Below, in pieces: positions 16,130-25,166 of a stretch of DNA of 64,000 nucleotides (its first letter is position 1; each line of letters opens with the position of its first letter). The notes under the pieces were generated by a model. The model worked only from the letters and a program-made list of their open reading frames with translations, was not told where the DNA came from and searched no databases. The DNA comes from Bacteroidales bacterium (GTDB lineage: Bacteria; Bacteroidota; Bacteroidia; Bacteroidales; UBA932), in NCBI GenBank assembly GCA_017934185.1, contig JAGBJY010000025.1, positions 1-64,000 of the forward strand, given 5' to 3'. Made by a program: the position numbers and the translations under genes.

Positions 16130-16816
16130 ATGAAAATGAAAGACTGGGTTCCCGAAGAGCGGCCTCGGGAGAAGATGCGCCTCAGGGGTGCAAAGGCCCT
16201 CTCCAATGCCGAACTGCTGGCCATCCTGCTGGGCAGCGGTACCGGCGGAAAAAATGTGTTGGAAGTAGCGCAGGAGATTATGGTATCGGCCGACGGGAGG
16301 CTCACCCTTCTGGGCTCCATGCCCCTGGAAAGGCTGGTGACCCAGAAAGGGGTGGGCGAGGTGCGGGCCTATACCATCGCTGCCGCGCTGGAACTGGGAC
16401 GGCGCTCCTTCGAAGAGCTGGCCCTTATCGACAAGCAGCCCCTCACTTCCCCGGAACTGGTGTACCGGCTCATGCGTCCCATCCTGAAGCCCCTGGACCA
16501 CGAAGAGTGCTGGGTGCTGTATCTGAACAGGGTGAACCGCCTGCTGGGAAAGGAAAAACTCACCTCCGGCAGTCTGGAAGCCACGCTCATTGACATCAAA
16601 CGCATCCTGAAAAGAGCTATAGAAAAGCAATGCAGCAATGTAATCCTGGTGCACAACCATCCCTCCGGCTCCCCCATCCCGGGCGACGCCGACATTGTCC
16701 AGACCGAAGCGCTGCGCAGCGCCCTCGCCTCCGTAGAAATCAGCCTCCTGGACCACATTATCGTGGCCGAAGACAGTTACTACTCCTTTGAACAGGAACG
16801 GGTCTTACACATCTAA
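16130..16816 (+). CDS. radC: RadC-family JAB-domain protein
   Basis: A 228-residue RadC/UPF0758 protein. The C-terminal JAB metalloprotease-like domain keeps the motif VHNHPSGSPIPGDAD (near residue 178), and the N-terminal helix-hairpin-helix region has LSNAELLAILLGSGTGGKNV. Historically named DNA repair protein, but its activity is not settled. The start at 16130 was chosen because family members begin close to the DWVPEERPREK stretch; the longer frame runs through the terminator. A weak -7-like TATCTTAG lies at 16119-16126, 3 bases before the ATG. Confidence 0.88.
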   Translation: MKMKDWVPEERPREKMRLRGAKALSNAELLAILLGSGTGGKNVLEVAQEIMVSADGRLTLLGSMPLERLVTQKGVGEVRAYTIAAALELGRRSFEELALIDKQPLTSPELVYRLMRPILKPLDHEECWVLYLNRVNRLLGKEKLTSGSLEATLIDIKRILKRAIEKQCSNVILVHNHPSGSPIPGDADIVQTEALRSALASVEISLLDHIIVAEDSYYSFEQERVLHI

Positions 16817-16840
16817 ATACTACGAAAATTTGTATAGTAC

Positions 16841-16873
16841 GATAAATTGTATTACCGTTGTGATAAATTGTAT
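16841..16873 (+). promoter_or_regulatory. Direct repeat upstream of the DUF5053 gene
   Basis: GATAAATTGTAT occurs at 16841-16852 and 16862-16873, exactly 21 bases apart (two helical turns), ending 6 bases before the DUF5053 ATG. This spacing would suit a dimeric repressor on one face of the DNA. It sits in an AT-rich island. Confidence 0.4.
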
Positions 16874-16879
16874 CGTCTT

Positions 16880-17140
16880 ATGGAAACAGTTACCAAAAGA
16901 AACGAGCGTGTACAAGTGACGGACGTAAAGAAAAGACTTTCTTCCATCTACATGAAAATCACATGGCGGGAAATTGCCGGAGAGTACTTTGGCAAATCGC
17001 CCTCCTGGTTGTACCATAAACTGGACGGAATAGACGGGAACGGCGGAAAAGGAGGTTTTACGCCGGAAGAACTACTGGTGCTGAAAGGTGCCCTGACCGA
17101 TCTTTCCGACAAAATACGGCTGGCGGCAGAGCAATTGTAA
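16880..17140 (+). CDS. DUF5053 small protein
   Basis: An 86-residue protein of the DUF5053 type, found in Bacteroidota. The segment ITWREIAGEYFGKSPSWLYHKLDG followed by FTPEELLVLKGALTDLSDKIR looks like a helix-turn-helix, so a DNA-binding role is plausible but not shown. The ATG at 16880 avoids overlap with the direct repeat; an upstream ATG at 16847 lies inside the first repeat copy. It stands alone between radC and the PUL regulator. Confidence 0.65.
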   Translation: METVTKRNERVQVTDVKKRLSSIYMKITWREIAGEYFGKSPSWLYHKLDGIDGNGGKGGFTPEELLVLKGALTDLSDKIRLAAEQL

Positions 17141-17160
17141 GCATCTGCCCATTTTTTAGT

Positions 17161-17168
17161 TATCTTTG
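17161..17168 (+). promoter_or_regulatory. Promoter -7 box for the XylR-type regulator
   Basis: TATCTTTG ends 5 bases before the GTG start at 17174, so the transcript should be leaderless or nearly so. A TTG at 17135-17137 is 23 bases upstream, a loose -33. Confidence 0.6.
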
Positions 17169-17173
17169 CAGGC

Positions 17174-18319
17174 GTGGAACGTGTTGTCAAAGTAATCCTG
17201 CTGCTGGATGTTTCCGGAGAGTTTGACCGGAAACTGCTACGCGGTATTGTCCGGTATTCGCAGGAGCACGGACCGTGGCAGTTTTACCGCATGCCTTCCT
17301 GGTTCAGGAGGGATGCCAACGGAGAGAAACACATCCTGGAATGGGCCCGCAAGTGGAAAGCCGATGCCATCGTGGGCCGATGGAACAGCCTGCGGCCCCC
17401 CCTGCTGAAAAGCCTCGGTATCCCCATTGTCCTGCAGAATTACCAGACGCGCAGCACAACTTACTCCAACCTTACCGGAGACTATCTGGGCACCGGCCGG
17501 ATGGCCGCCCGGTTTTTCCGAAAACGCCTGTTTTCGCATTTCGCCTACTTCGGCCTTAAAGGAATCATCTGGTCGGAAGAACGCCGGCAGGGCTTTGTGG
17601 AAGAACTCGGAGCCGATGTTTCCGTCCTGGAAATCTCCGACAACCAGGCAGCGGCGCGAAAAAGCATCGTGCGCTGGCTTCACTCCCTTCCCAAACCCGT
17701 AGCCCTGTTCTGCTGCGACGACGCCCACGCCCTTCTGATCTCTGAAATCTGCAAACTGGAAAGCATTGCCGTTCCGGAAGAAATAGCCCTTCTGGGGGTG
17801 GACAACGATGAGCTTTACTGCGCTATTTCAGACCCTCCCATCTCCTCCATCGAACTCAATGAAGAGCAGGGCGGGTACCTGATTTGCAGCCAATTGCACC
17901 GCCAGATTCTCTCCGGTACCAACGAGCCTTTCAGCGTTACCATCACGCCCAAGTGCATCATCGAGCGCCAGTCCACAGACCGGCACAACATCAGCGATTC
18001 CTACGTGGCAGCCATCGTGCGGCACCTGTCCGAGCATTTCAGGGAAGATTTGTCGGTAGATGACATTGTAAAGCTGGTTCCCCTTTCCAAACGCAGCGTG
18101 GAACTGCGCTTCCGTTCCGTCATGGGAACCACCCTTTACCAATACCTTACCCAGCTGAGGATAGAGCATTTTACCCGCCTGCTGGTGACCACAGACCGTG
18201 CCCTGGAGGACATTGCCATTGAATCCGGATTCAAGGACGGCAGCAATATTTCCCGCATTTTCCGCCGCTATCAAGGCTGTTCCCCCAGCGAATACAGAAA
18301 ACAATTTTTCGCTTTTTGA
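17174..18319 (+). CDS. XylR-type AraC-family regulator with sugar-binding domain
   Basis: A 381-residue cytoplasmic regulator. Residues 1-265 have the LacI/periplasmic-binding fold seen in E. coli XylR (VILLLDVSGEFDRKLLRGIVRYS at the start; ALLGVDNDELYCAISDPPISSIELN near 210-235). Residues 280-380 form a double helix-turn-helix AraC domain ending in the typical GFKDGSNISRIFRRYQGCSPSEYRK. It starts with GTG 5 bases after a TATCTTTG box. Being directly upstream of susC, it very likely senses a sugar of the pathway and switches on the locus. PUL control by this class is less common than by hybrid two-component systems or ECF sigma/anti-sigma pairs. Confidence 0.85.
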   Translation: MERVVKVILLLDVSGEFDRKLLRGIVRYSQEHGPWQFYRMPSWFRRDANGEKHILEWARKWKADAIVGRWNSLRPPLLKSLGIPIVLQNYQTRSTTYSNLTGDYLGTGRMAARFFRKRLFSHFAYFGLKGIIWSEERRQGFVEELGADVSVLEISDNQAAARKSIVRWLHSLPKPVALFCCDDAHALLISEICKLESIAVPEEIALLGVDNDELYCAISDPPISSIELNEEQGGYLICSQLHRQILSGTNEPFSVTITPKCIIERQSTDRHNISDSYVAAIVRHLSEHFREDLSVDDIVKLVPLSKRSVELRFRSVMGTTLYQYLTQLRIEHFTRLLVTTDRALEDIAIESGFKDGSNISRIFRRYQGCSPSEYRKQFFAF

Positions 18320-18364
18320 GCAGTTGTTTTCGTTTTTTACGGAAATTGAAGGAGTGTTTTCCAT

Positions 18365-18372
18365 TAACTTTG
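18365..18372 (+). promoter_or_regulatory. Promoter -7 box for the PUL operon
   Basis: TAACTTTG fits TAnnTTTG and lies 24 bases before the susC ATG. No consensus -33 at 19-21 bases was seen, which fits an activator-dependent promoter controlled by the regulator just upstream. Confidence 0.55.
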
Positions 18373-18396
18373 GAAAAACACTAAAACTGCACGATT

Positions 18397-21300
18397 ATGC
18401 GAAGCAACTTCCTGCAAGCGAATCTCCTGCGATTCCTTGTCCTGAGCCTCTTCCTTACGATGAGTACGCTCATGTTCGCCCAATCGGTAGTGAGCGGAAC
18501 TGTTTCGGACCAAGACGGCAATCCCCTGCAGGGGGTGGGCGTGCTGGTTCCGGGAAGTACCGCCGGTACCACTACCGACAGAAACGGTGCCTGGTCCCTG
18601 AATCTCCCGACCAAAGCAGGCACCCTGGAATTTTCCTATCTGGGAATGAAAACCCAGACCATTGTCATCAATGGCCAGCGCATCATCAACATTGTTCTTG
18701 AAGAAGATGCCGACTACCTCAACGAGGTAGTAGTGGTGGGATACGGAACCCAAAAGAAAGTGCACATGACCGGCTCTGTGGTAGCCATGGGCGCCACGGA
18801 GCTTAAGAAAAGCACCGTGAGCAATGTCTCCCAGTCCCTTGTAGGTAAACTGCCCGGCCTCATTACCCAGCAATCCCTGGGACAGCCCGGCTCCGACCAG
18901 GTTTCCATCCTGGTGCGCGGTTACTCTTCCTACAACGATGCCGGTACCGTCCTGGTCCTGGTAGATGGCGTAGAGCGCGACATGAACACCGTCAATCCGG
19001 CCGACATTGAATCCATCTCGGTCCTGAAAGACGCCGCCGCCTGCGCCGTTTACGGCATGAAGGGCGCCAACGGTGTAATCCTGGTCACTACCAAAAGGGG
19101 TACCGAGGGCAGCGCCCAGGTTTCCTACACCGGCCGGCTGGTGCTTTCCCATGCAACAGCCCTGCCCAAAATGATGAACGGCACCCAGTACATGCAGTAT
19201 TATAATTTAGGGTACCAACTGGACCAGATGATGAACGGCATCACCAATCCGCAGCCTTATTTCACAGACGCGGAGATTGCCGCCACCACCAACGGAGACC
19301 TCACCGACGGCATTGAAAACACCGACTGGACCGAGCCCCTGTTCCGCACCACCCTCATGCATCAGCACAACCTTAGCGTGAGCGGCGGCAACAACAAGGT
19401 AAAATACTTCATCAGCGGCGGATATCAGGACCAGAAAGGCTTCCTTCAGGGCCACGACAATGCCCGTACCAACGTACGTTCCAACATTGACGCCCGTCCC
19501 ACCAAGAACCTCCTGGTATCCCTAAACCTGGGAGCCATGGTGCAGGATTACTACCAGCCCGGAACCCTTTCCTTTGCCAACGCCACCGTGGGTGGCACCG
19601 TTCCGTTCTGCCTCATGTACGCCCTGCCTTTCGTTCCCAAAACCTACGAAGGGGAAGATTATCCGGAGTACAAGGGCATGCCCACTTCCGGCATGCGTAC
19701 CCGCGACGCCTTTGTAGCCAACGCCGAATACGGTGCCCAGAACGGCAGCTATGACAAGACCCGCACCATCAAGCTGGAGACATCGGCCCGGGCCGAATAC
19801 TCCTTCCCCTTCCTGAAAGGGCTCAAGGCCGCTTTCCAGATGGACTGGGACTGGAGGAACATCTCTTCCAAGACTTTTGCCCACTCCTACGAGGTAATGG
19901 CCTGGAGTTTTGCCGAACGCAACTATGAGCTCCGCCAATGCTCCTACGCCCTGGAAGAAGGCAACCTGAACCAAGGTGAACAAAAATGGCAGCAGCGCAT
20001 CCTGCGCCCTTCCCTCTCTTATGCCAATAAATTCGGAAAGCACGACGTGGCGGCACTGTTCCTGTATGAACAAAGGGAGGTCAGCAGCAACATCCTCCAG
20101 GCGGCACGCCGGAATTTCGAGCTCCTGGACATTGACGAACTCTCTTACGGAGATGCCTCTACCGCCACCAACAGCGGATCGGCCGGCATCGAGGGATATG
20201 CAGGTTTCGTGGGCCGTGTCAACTACGCTTACGCCGACAAGTATCTCCTGGAAGGCGCCTTCCGCTATGACGGGTCTTACAAATTCGCCCGCGGACACCG
20301 CTGGGGTTTCTTCCCCTCCGTCAGTGCGGGATGGGTGGTCTCCAAGGAGAATTTCTTCAAGCAGGCAGCTCCCTGGGTGGACCTGCTGAAACTCCGCGCC
20401 TCTATCGGCGAAACCGGTAATGACAATGTTACGCCCTGGCTGTACCGCAAGAGCTACGGCTTCAGCGCCAACAGCGTTGCCTTTGGTCAGGTGGCCCAAA
20501 GCACCCTTTACAATACCGTTTCCTATCCCTTTGTAGATTTGACCTGGGAGCGCATCCGTACTTTTGACGTAGGTTTTGAGTTCAGCGCCTGGAAAGGCCT
20601 GCTCTCCGCCGAATTCGACTGGTTCTACAAATACACCTACGACATCCTCAACAGCGTGTCTGCCGGCTTCCCTGCCTCGCTGGGCGGTCACAACCCCACC
20701 AACGAGAATTCCGGAGCCTTTGACAACCGCGGTTTCGAGCTTTCCCTCACCCACACCAACCGCGTGGGAGACTTCAATTACCGGATAAACGGCAACGTTA
20801 GCTGGGCCCACAACCGGATTCTCAAGATGCGCCAGTCCGACAATGTACTTCCCTGGCAAGACCGCATAGGTTCTTCTATCGGCGATGTCTGGGGCCTGGT
20901 TTCCGACGGTCTGTATCAGACGGAGGAAGAACTGGCCAATGCTCCGCGCGAAGTGGTGGCCAAAATCGGTGACATCAAATACATTGACGTCAACGGAGAC
21001 GGCCGCATCAACAGCGACGATGCCGTGAAAATCGGGCGCAATGCCCGTCCCGAGCTCATGTACGCCCTGCAGATGGATGCATCCTGGAAAGGCCTGGACC
21101 TGAACATCCAGTTCCAGGGCGGCGCCCTCTGCGACAAATTCCTGCTGGGACAGTGGTCCAACGGCGTTTCAGACGCAACGCCCCTTACCAAACCCTGGTA
21201 CGCCAACTACGACAACGCTCCCCTGTATCTTGTAGAGAACAGCTGGCGCCCGGACAATACGGAAGCCGAGTATCCCCGCCTGTCCGTGAGCGGCGACTCC

Positions 21301-21561
21301 TACAGCAACAATTACCGCCTCTCCGACTTCTGGAAACGGGACGGCGCCTATCTCCGCCTCAAGAACGTGAGCCTGGGTTACACCCTCCCGGGCAAGATTA
21401 CCCGCAAGGCGGGCCTGCAAACCGTACGCTTCTTTGTCACCGGAACCAACCTCCTCACTTTCACCGCATTCAAGTATCTGGATCCCGAAAGTCCCAACGT
21501 TGTCACCGGTTATTACCCGCAGCAGCGTACTTTCACCTTCGGCCTTGATCTTTCCTTCTAA
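18397..21561 (+). CDS. SusC/RagA-type TonB-dependent outer membrane transporter
   Basis: A 1054-residue outer-membrane importer for glycan fragments. Order: signal peptide (to about residue 29), carboxypeptidase-regulatory-like domain (SGTVSDQDGNPLQGVGVLV, 32-110), TonB box region with LNEVVVVGYGTQKK (about 108-122), plug domain (to about 245) and a 22-strand barrel ending in FGLDLSF. No STN signalling domain precedes the plug, consistent with control by the cytoplasmic regulator rather than a sigma factor. It pairs with the SusD-like protein that follows 14 bases later. Confidence 0.95.
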   Translation: MRSNFLQANLLRFLVLSLFLTMSTLMFAQSVVSGTVSDQDGNPLQGVGVLVPGSTAGTTTDRNGAWSLNLPTKAGTLEFSYLGMKTQTIVINGQRIINIVLEEDADYLNEVVVVGYGTQKKVHMTGSVVAMGATELKKSTVSNVSQSLVGKLPGLITQQSLGQPGSDQVSILVRGYSSYNDAGTVLVLVDGVERDMNTVNPADIESISVLKDAAACAVYGMKGANGVILVTTKRGTEGSAQVSYTGRLVLSHATALPKMMNGTQYMQYYNLGYQLDQMMNGITNPQPYFTDAEIAATTNGDLTDGIENTDWTEPLFRTTLMHQHNLSVSGGNNKVKYFISGGYQDQKGFLQGHDNARTNVRSNIDARPTKNLLVSLNLGAMVQDYYQPGTLSFANATVGGTVPFCLMYALPFVPKTYEGEDYPEYKGMPTSGMRTRDAFVANAEYGAQNGSYDKTRTIKLETSARAEYSFPFLKGLKAAFQMDWDWRNISSKTFAHSYEVMAWSFAERNYELRQCSYALEEGNLNQGEQKWQQRILRPSLSYANKFGKHDVAALFLYEQREVSSNILQAARRNFELLDIDELSYGDASTATNSGSAGIEGYAGFVGRVNYAYADKYLLEGAFRYDGSYKFARGHRWGFFPSVSAGWVVSKENFFKQAAPWVDLLKLRASIGETGNDNVTPWLYRKSYGFSANSVAFGQVAQSTLYNTVSYPFVDLTWERIRTFDVGFEFSAWKGLLSAEFDWFYKYTYDILNSVSAGFPASLGGHNPTNENSGAFDNRGFELSLTHTNRVGDFNYRINGNVSWAHNRILKMRQSDNVLPWQDRIGSSIGDVWGLVSDGLYQTEEELANAPREVVAKIGDIKYIDVNGDGRINSDDAVKIGRNARPELMYALQMDASWKGLDLNIQFQGGALCDKFLLGQWSNGVSDATPLTKPWYANYDNAPLYLVENSWRPDNTEAEYPRLSVSGDSYSNNYRLSDFWKRDGAYLRLKNVSLGYTLPGKITRKAGLQTVRFFVTGTNLLTFTAFKYLDPESPNVVTGYYPQQRTFTFGLDLSF

Positions 21562-21575
21562 AAATGCAAGCAGCC

Positions 21576-23252
21576 ATGAAAGCAAAATATATTCTTGCAG
21601 CCACAGTGATGGTTCTTACCTCCTGCGCCGAAAAAGCCATAGACCTGAACCCTACGGGCTGGTACAGCGAAAGTGTAGCCTACTCCTCCGAAGAGAATCT
21701 TGACCTCTATATCAAGGGCCTGTATTCCGTACTCTACTCCAATGCCGATATTGCCGCCGGCTACATCTTCGACGACAGCGTCACGGACCTTGTAAAACAG
21801 AGCTGGTACAACACCGGTGGCGGTACCGTAAACCGTTTCTTCTACCAGGACAATGTGGTAACCCCGGAAAGCAACTTCCGTTCCAACTGGGGTCTGTACA
21901 CCAACATCCGCCGCATCAATGAAGTATTTGCCGATGTCCACGACGGTTATGCCAAGAACCTGAATGAAGACGTCCTGAACATCCGCCTTGCAGAGGTGCG
22001 TTTCCTCAGGGCTTTCGCCTATCAGGAACTGGTCATTCGCCATGGCGGCGTGGTGCTGCGCATAGACGAGACCAAGGTGGACGGCCCCGAGGAAAGGGCA
22101 AAGGCCCGTTCTACTGAAGAGGAATGCTGGGATTTCATTCTGTCCGAATACGACAAGGCCGCCGCAGTCCTTCCGGAAAGCTGGAGCGGGACCGATGCCG
22201 GACGCATTACCAAAGGTGCGGCCATCGGCATGAAGGCCCGCGCCGCCCTCTACGCCAAACGCTGGCAAGTGGCCAAAGACGCTTGCGACGACCTCTTTGA
22301 ACTTAACCGCTATTCTCTGGTTACCGGAGCCACGGTGGACCTGTACAACACCATCTTCACCCAGCCTTACAACAGCGAGCTCATCCTCCCGGTGTATTAT
22401 CAGCAGGGCAACGGCGGCAGCTCTTACCGCCAGCATAACTTCAACAGCTACTTCTGCCCTCCGGCCGACGGCAAGGCCTACAACGTTTCCGTAGGTGCCG
22501 CCGCCACCCCTACCGACGAGTATGCCGGCATGTTCGACATCAAGGTGGGAGACAGCTATGAAGCCTTCAGCTGGGACAATCTGGCCCGCTACAACAACCA
22601 GCCCTTCCAGAACCGCGATCCCCGCTTCTATGCCTCCATCCTGTACACCGGCGCCACCTGGCGCGGCCGCGAGATTCAGATTTACGACGGCGGGGCCGAC
22701 GGTTTCATGACCTACAAGAATGTAGGACAGGACAATGACCACCGCTCCACCACCGGTTATCTCTTCCGCAAGTTTGTCTCCAACGACAACAACATGAACT
22801 ACACCAGCATCCTGAGCGGCCAGTACTGGATAGAGATGCGCCTTGCAGAAATCTATCTCATCCGCTCAGAAGCCCTGGCGCGCCTGAACGAATTTGGCGA
22901 TGCCTACGACGACCTGAACACCGTGCGCCGGCGCGTAGGCATGCCTGACCTTCCCAGGAAAAGTTCATGGGAAGACTATCTTCAGGACCTCATGAAAGAG
23001 CGGGTCTGCGAGCTGGGCCTCGAAGGCCACCGCTACCACGACCTCATCCGCTGGGGCAAAGCCCAGGAAGTACTGGACGGCAAACGCCTGCACGGGGTTG
23101 AGGTAACCCCCACCGCTACCGGTTACTCCTACCAGCGCATCGAGTGCGATCCCCAGGACCGCCACTTCCCGGAGCGCTACAACATCTTCCCCATTCCTCA
23201 GGGAGAACTCAAAGACAACACCCTCTGCACGCAGAATGAAGCATGGCTCTAA
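21576..23252 (+). CDS. SusD/RagB-type glycan-binding lipoprotein
   Basis: A 558-residue surface lipoprotein that forms the lid of the SusC transporter. The lipobox is VLTSC (cysteine near 17). TPR-like helices run through residues 60-250, and the C-terminal signature AEIYLIRSEALARLNEFGDAYDDLNTVRRR is the SusD/RagB family motif. The ATG at 21576 was preferred over one at 21564 because it gives a standard signal peptide. The glycan bound is not readable from sequence. Confidence 0.93.
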   Translation: MKAKYILAATVMVLTSCAEKAIDLNPTGWYSESVAYSSEENLDLYIKGLYSVLYSNADIAAGYIFDDSVTDLVKQSWYNTGGGTVNRFFYQDNVVTPESNFRSNWGLYTNIRRINEVFADVHDGYAKNLNEDVLNIRLAEVRFLRAFAYQELVIRHGGVVLRIDETKVDGPEERAKARSTEEECWDFILSEYDKAAAVLPESWSGTDAGRITKGAAIGMKARAALYAKRWQVAKDACDDLFELNRYSLVTGATVDLYNTIFTQPYNSELILPVYYQQGNGGSSYRQHNFNSYFCPPADGKAYNVSVGAAATPTDEYAGMFDIKVGDSYEAFSWDNLARYNNQPFQNRDPRFYASILYTGATWRGREIQIYDGGADGFMTYKNVGQDNDHRSTTGYLFRKFVSNDNNMNYTSILSGQYWIEMRLAEIYLIRSEALARLNEFGDAYDDLNTVRRRVGMPDLPRKSSWEDYLQDLMKERVCELGLEGHRYHDLIRWGKAQEVLDGKRLHGVEVTPTATGYSYQRIECDPQDRHFPERYNIFPIPQGELKDNTLCTQNEAWL

Positions 23253-23267
23253 AACCCCGTCAGCATT

Positions 23268-25145
23268 ATGAAACACGCTAATATCTATATCGTTTTTGCC
23301 GCCTTCCTTCTCCTTGTCAGCGCCTGCGCCAAAGAAGTGCACCAGGAAGCCTCTGAGAACGCCAACATCCAGACACTGGTAGTCCGGGGCCTCCTGGCGT
23401 CCGACGCCAGCCGCGAATTCCCCACCGTCATTGACGAGACGGCCGGTACCATTGTGGTCCAGGTCCCCTACTACCTCAGCGACACCGAGACCCTTCAGGG
23501 CGACCTTACCAAAATGAAACTGTCGGCCACCCTTCCCTACGGGGCCAAGTTCTCGCCCTCCATTGCCGGCGTGCACGACCTGGTGGAAGGATTCACCACC
23601 CATCTTGAATATGCCGACGGGCACAGTGTCCGCTACTTTGTGTATGCACAGTATGTCAAGTCGGACGCCGCGCAGATTTCTTCCATCAAATTTGCCGATC
23701 CCAATTTCACCGGAACTTTCGCCATCAAGCATCCTTCCGGAAACGAGAAAGGCAATATCTCCGTGCTGAAGACCGCCACCAACGCCGAAGCCCTGAAAGC
23801 AGTGATTCCCACGGTTTCTGCATGGGCCAGCGTGGTGTCCCCGCTCCACGATGAAGACGGCGCCATTGACATCAGCGACGCCCCGGAAGTAGTTGTAGAG
23901 TCCCAAAGCGGAAAAGTAAGGGCCGTGTACACGGTGAGTTTCGAAGTTCCCAAGACCGTGGAGTACGGCGTAGGGTATATTGAAGCTCTCTTCGGCTGGC
24001 AGCCCACCACCACCAACCCCCGCGGCTTCACCGTAGGAGACAACCGCAGCATGGCCGTCGTGGGCAATTACCTCATTCTGAGCAATGGCTCCGACTTCAC
24101 CAAGATGCCCGTGTACAACCGCTTCTCCGGCGAGCAGGTAGACGTTACGGTGAATACCACCGGCATCAACGCCACCTCCCGCATTTTCGGCATCACCACG
24201 GACGACGCCGGCCACCTGGCCGCCATTACCTTCGTCTCCAGCGTAGACGGACAGGCCACCGAGAGCCAGGTTGTCTATGGCTATGTCTGGGCCGATGGCA
24301 TTGACAAGGCCCCCAAGCCGTTCCTGGAGGGCCATATTGACGGCGGCGCCTGGACCAATGCTCCGCGCGGCGTGAACGGCGCCACCAAGTACGAGATAGG
24401 CCGCACCATCACCGTTTCCGGAGACCTCACCACCGGAGAGGCCATCATCGCTACAGCCAGCAAGAATGCCCCCCGCCCGGTCTTCGTCAGGGTGGTGAAC
24501 GGCAGCGCCCAGTATCCCGCTTTCATTCAGTGGCCCAGCGGCCCCGGCATCCAGGTATCCATGTGGAACAGCACCAAGGTGAAACTCCTGAACCACGACA
24601 AGGACAACCTCACCTACCTCTGGAACTCCTCCAACTTCCGCAGCAACACGGTCTACTCCTGCGGCGGCGCGGGCTTCGGCTTTGACAATCCCACCACGCA
24701 CTGGTGGCCCGGTTCCAGTACCTACGACCATGTCACCCGCTCGCTGGACTGCATTGAGTTCAACGGTGCCCGCCTCGTTGCCATCACCAACGGCCTGTAC
24801 GCCGGCCGCACCCGCGACGGTGCCAACCAGATGTACTACCGCTGCTATGTGGCCGATATCGGCAGCTCCCCTGCCGCATCGTCTCTGCAAACCGGATTCA
24901 TTTTCGACACCCGTGAGGGCAGCCTTGCCGGCACCGACGGCATCCCCGGCTCCGGTTACACCGCTGCGGGCATGACTTCCCCCTTCGCCTTTGACAACGT
25001 GAGCACCATCCTGGGCCCGGATGCCAATGAATGCGGCGACGTGGTCTTTGCCAGGGGCAGTGACGGCTACTCCGTGCAGCTGTACATCCTCACCACAGAC
25101 CAAGGCCTCATCGGCTATAACCTCACCTCATTAGACACCAATTAA
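23268..25145 (+). CDS. Surface glycan-binding-type lipoprotein, paralogue A
   Basis: A 625-residue lipoprotein (lipobox LVSAC, cysteine at residue 20). The N-terminal half has two immunoglobulin-like repeats (about 30-130 and 135-230) resembling DUF5018 modules found in PUL lipoproteins. From residue 240 to the end it shares a long domain with the next protein, beginning LFGWQPTTTNPRG and including MAVVGNYLILSNG, KMPVYNRFSGEQ and TDDAGHLAAITFV. That domain has the look of a beta-propeller or large lectin-like fold. By position it should be a cell-surface glycan-binding protein or an endo-acting enzyme; no catalytic motif was recognised. Confidence 0.7.
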   Translation: MKHANIYIVFAAFLLLVSACAKEVHQEASENANIQTLVVRGLLASDASREFPTVIDETAGTIVVQVPYYLSDTETLQGDLTKMKLSATLPYGAKFSPSIAGVHDLVEGFTTHLEYADGHSVRYFVYAQYVKSDAAQISSIKFADPNFTGTFAIKHPSGNEKGNISVLKTATNAEALKAVIPTVSAWASVVSPLHDEDGAIDISDAPEVVVESQSGKVRAVYTVSFEVPKTVEYGVGYIEALFGWQPTTTNPRGFTVGDNRSMAVVGNYLILSNGSDFTKMPVYNRFSGEQVDVTVNTTGINATSRIFGITTDDAGHLAAITFVSSVDGQATESQVVYGYVWADGIDKAPKPFLEGHIDGGAWTNAPRGVNGATKYEIGRTITVSGDLTTGEAIIATASKNAPRPVFVRVVNGSAQYPAFIQWPSGPGIQVSMWNSTKVKLLNHDKDNLTYLWNSSNFRSNTVYSCGGAGFGFDNPTTHWWPGSSTYDHVTRSLDCIEFNGARLVAITNGLYAGRTRDGANQMYYRCYVADIGSSPAASSLQTGFIFDTREGSLAGTDGIPGSGYTAAGMTSPFAFDNVSTILGPDANECGDVVFARGSDGYSVQLYILTTDQGLIGYNLTSLDTN

Positions 25146-25166
25146 CCACTTTAATAGCAACGCTTT

